A program made the position numbers and the translations under genes. The notes below the pieces were generated by a model that was not told where the DNA came from, did not search any database, and saw only the letters and a list, made by a program, of their open reading frames with translations. From Robiginitomaculum sp. (GTDB lineage Bacteria > Pseudomonadota > Alphaproteobacteria > Caulobacterales > Maricaulaceae): 36,349 nt of DNA. This document shows, piece after piece, positions 34,865 to 36,349 of the stretch. How positions within the stretch are numbered: the first letter of the stretch is position 1; each line of letters begins with the position of its first letter. The stretch is from contig JAJFFP010000049.1 in NCBI GenBank assembly GCA_021776595.1, forward strand, positions 1-36,349. The letters run 5' to 3'.

Positions 34865-36349
34865 CTAAAAATCAATGATAAGGCGAGCGTTAAATGACCG
34901 GCCCGCTGATGGCACCCGGTCCTTCAAGAAAGAAGCATGGGTGCGATGCGTGGTATTGGTCAGGTTTTTGAGTTTAAAAACCAGCCGCACACCATCATTG
35001 GTTGCCAGAGGGTGATAGGTCGTGCCAAGATTTATGATCGATGAGCCTTTGGTCGGTGTTTCAAAAGCTGCAATCTTGTTCTGCCGAGCCGTCAAGACAA
35101 TTTCAGCACGGTTTTCAAACCGCCCAATTTCAAAATTCAGGCCACCGGTTACATCCAGAGGCGGAATACGCGGCAGGTTTCCAGAAATTCTGGCGCGCGC
35201 CCTCACATAGGCTAGGCTGGCATCGCCCCGCAGGCTCCAGTTTTTCCCTGCCCATAAGTCCCGTTCAGCAATAATCTCTGCGCCGGTAAAGGTTACATTT
35301 TCCTGACGATAGATAAATTCCGGCAAATTATCCACAATGGCGCCGGTTGGTGACAAAAAGATAAAGTTGTTAAATCGTGTGCGATAGACGCTGATATGCG
35401 TATCCCAACCGGGATTATGAAAGCGCGCAATTCCTTCAAGAGAAAAGGCACGCTCTTTTTGTAAAGCGGAATTACCGCGCGTAAACGTGCTTTCGGCCAG
35501 ATGCGGGCCATCTGAAAAAAGCTCAATATCTGTGGGTGCGCGCTCGGTGCGGGAAGCAAATAGCGACAAGAACAAAATGGATGATGGGCGCATAAAGGCA
35601 CCACCGGAAAGGCTAAGGGGGGTAAAGGAACGCGCCGCAAACCCTGTGCGCAAGTCACGGGTTTCAAGACGAGCGCCACCTTCCAGACCCCAGCCACCAA
35701 AATCACGACGCTGGGCCACAAACCCACCAAGGTCACGGGTGCGGGTGCGTGGCAGAAAGGCTTCAACGCCCAGAGCAGAGAATACTTTTCGGGAGCCATC
35801 AAATCCAAATGAGCCGGTCCAGCTGCCAATGCTTTTCTGACGAATACGGGTGCGCAATTCCCATCCTTCATTATCAAAACGGGTGCCTATATCGCCGCCT
35901 TCAAGTTCAAAATGCCTATAGTCTGATAGCCCGAAATCGGCACTGACCTGATCAAAGATGCCAAGGGGGACATCAAAACGTGCGCGGGCATCAAAGCGCT
36001 TCTGCGCCATATCAATGCGAGCATCTTCTTCTTGCGGCAGACCGTAATTGGAGGTGCTTTTCTTGACAGAAGCGCCAATAAACCCGGCATCGCTGACATA
36101 AGAACCACCTATCGCACCGGTTTTGAACACCAGATTGGAATTAGGCAGGCGTTTGCGTGGCCCATCACCTTCTATGGCCCGCAATGCGGGTGTGCGGGCA
36201 AAATCTGCAATGCGGGTATCACCGCCATAACGGCGCACCAAGTCACCACTCAGCACAAAATGCTCTGTCCCGGTTTGCAGGCGCACCGCCCCGATATTAC
36301 CACGATCCACCGAGGAAACCCCGGCAACCACCTGGCCTTCGACTGTCTT
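34865..36349 (-). CDS. TonB-dependent outer-membrane receptor, C-terminal barrel, N-terminus outside window
   Basis: The frame is open to the window edge (about 494 visible residues), so the GTG at 36329-36331 is not a start. The sequence alternates as an outer-membrane barrel, contains the receptor segments FASRTERAPTDIELFSDGPH and VRLVFKLKNLTNTTHRTHASF, and ends in Phe (LIIDF), the sorting signal for barrel assembly. The order KSTSNYGLP, then DMAQKRFDARARFD, then LSDYRHFELEGGDIGTRFDNEGWE resembles the ZnuD-like zinc receptor branch. That assignment is inference and the signal peptide, TonB box and plug are not visible. sapC follows. Confidence 0.88.
   Translation of the reverse strand, partial: KTVEGQVVAGVSSVDRGNIGAVRLQTGTEHFVLSGDLVRRYGGDTRIADFARTPALRAIEGDGPRKRLPNSNLVFKTGAIGGSYVSDAGFIGASVKKSTSNYGLPQEEDARIDMAQKRFDARARFDVPLGIFDQVSADFGLSDYRHFELEGGDIGTRFDNEGWELRTRIRQKSIGSWTGSFGFDGSRKVFSALGVEAFLPRTRTRDLGGFVAQRRDFGGWGLEGGARLETRDLRTGFAARSFTPLSLSGGAFMRPSSILFLSLFASRTERAPTDIELFSDGPHLAESTFTRGNSALQKERAFSLEGIARFHNPGWDTHISVYRTRFNNFIFLSPTGAIVDNLPEFIYRQENVTFTGAEIIAERDLWAGKNWSLRGDASLAYVRARARISGNLPRIPPLDVTGGLNFEIGRFENRAEIVLTARQNKIAAFETPTKGSSIINLGTTYHPLATNDGVRLVFKLKNLTNTTHRTHASFLKDRVPSAGRSFNARLIIDF

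Overview
The window is chromosomal DNA of an alphaproteobacterium. The evidence is the family content and gene order: hflK-hflC-degP beside mrp, serB and miaA; mreBCD-mrdA-rodA; lysC-ptsP-HTH/RodZ-ispG-prfA-prmC-DUF4167 divergent from ubiG; and the small DUF3126 and SapC families. The base composition looks moderately GC-rich by eye. I cannot name a genus. A TonB receptor plus SapC, a neurotransmitter:sodium symporter and a lipoprotein patatin would suit a free-living aquatic heterotroph, but that is inference.

Layout. 1-1113: the end of a DNA methyltransferase gene and a PD-(D/E)xK nuclease gene, a probable type II restriction-modification unit whose last bases overlap the end of mrp. 1110-5733: mrp (minus), divergent from hflK-hflC-degP (membrane-protein quality control). 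5750-8961: a patatin lipoprotein and serB (minus), with miaA starting divergently from a start codon that overlaps that of serB. 9106-14758: the rod-shape elongasome cluster mreB, mreC, mreD, mrdA (PBP2), rodA, with overlapping junctions from mreC onward. 14755-18222: a 1155-residue cytosolic hybrid histidine kinase with six PAS domains. 18430-20301: a sodium symporter and queF. 20308-22708 (minus): DUF3126, cysE and an MFS carrier. 22709-23492: the only long gene-free stretch, filled with palindromic repeats, an inverted repeat pair and a helically spaced CCCT array. 23493-25528 (minus): DUF4167, DUF4149, pyrF. 25758-33146 (minus): lysC, ptsP, rodZ-like, ispG, prfA, prmC. 33218-36349: ubiG (plus), then sapC and the C-terminal part of a TonB-dependent receptor (minus, cut by the window edge).

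Most of the window is conserved housekeeping: peptidoglycan elongation, envelope proteolysis, translation termination (prfA, and prmC which methylates its product), tRNA modification (miaA, queF), isoprenoid, serine/cysteine, lysine-family, pyrimidine and ubiquinone synthesis, and nitrogen-PTS signalling. The genome is tightly packed: many ATGA or 1-nt overlaps within operons, and three of five convergent pairs share exactly 4 nt of overlapping stop codons.

I do not see a clear, previously undescribed multi-gene system. The observations most worth a second look are the repeat-rich 22.87-23.50 kb intergenic region (two inverted hairpin copies with compensatory stem changes, and a CCCT array with 10.7-bp mean spacing), an operator-like inverted repeat over a putative DUF4167 promoter, a Mrp protein with no cysteine at all, and the restriction-modification unit abutting mrp.
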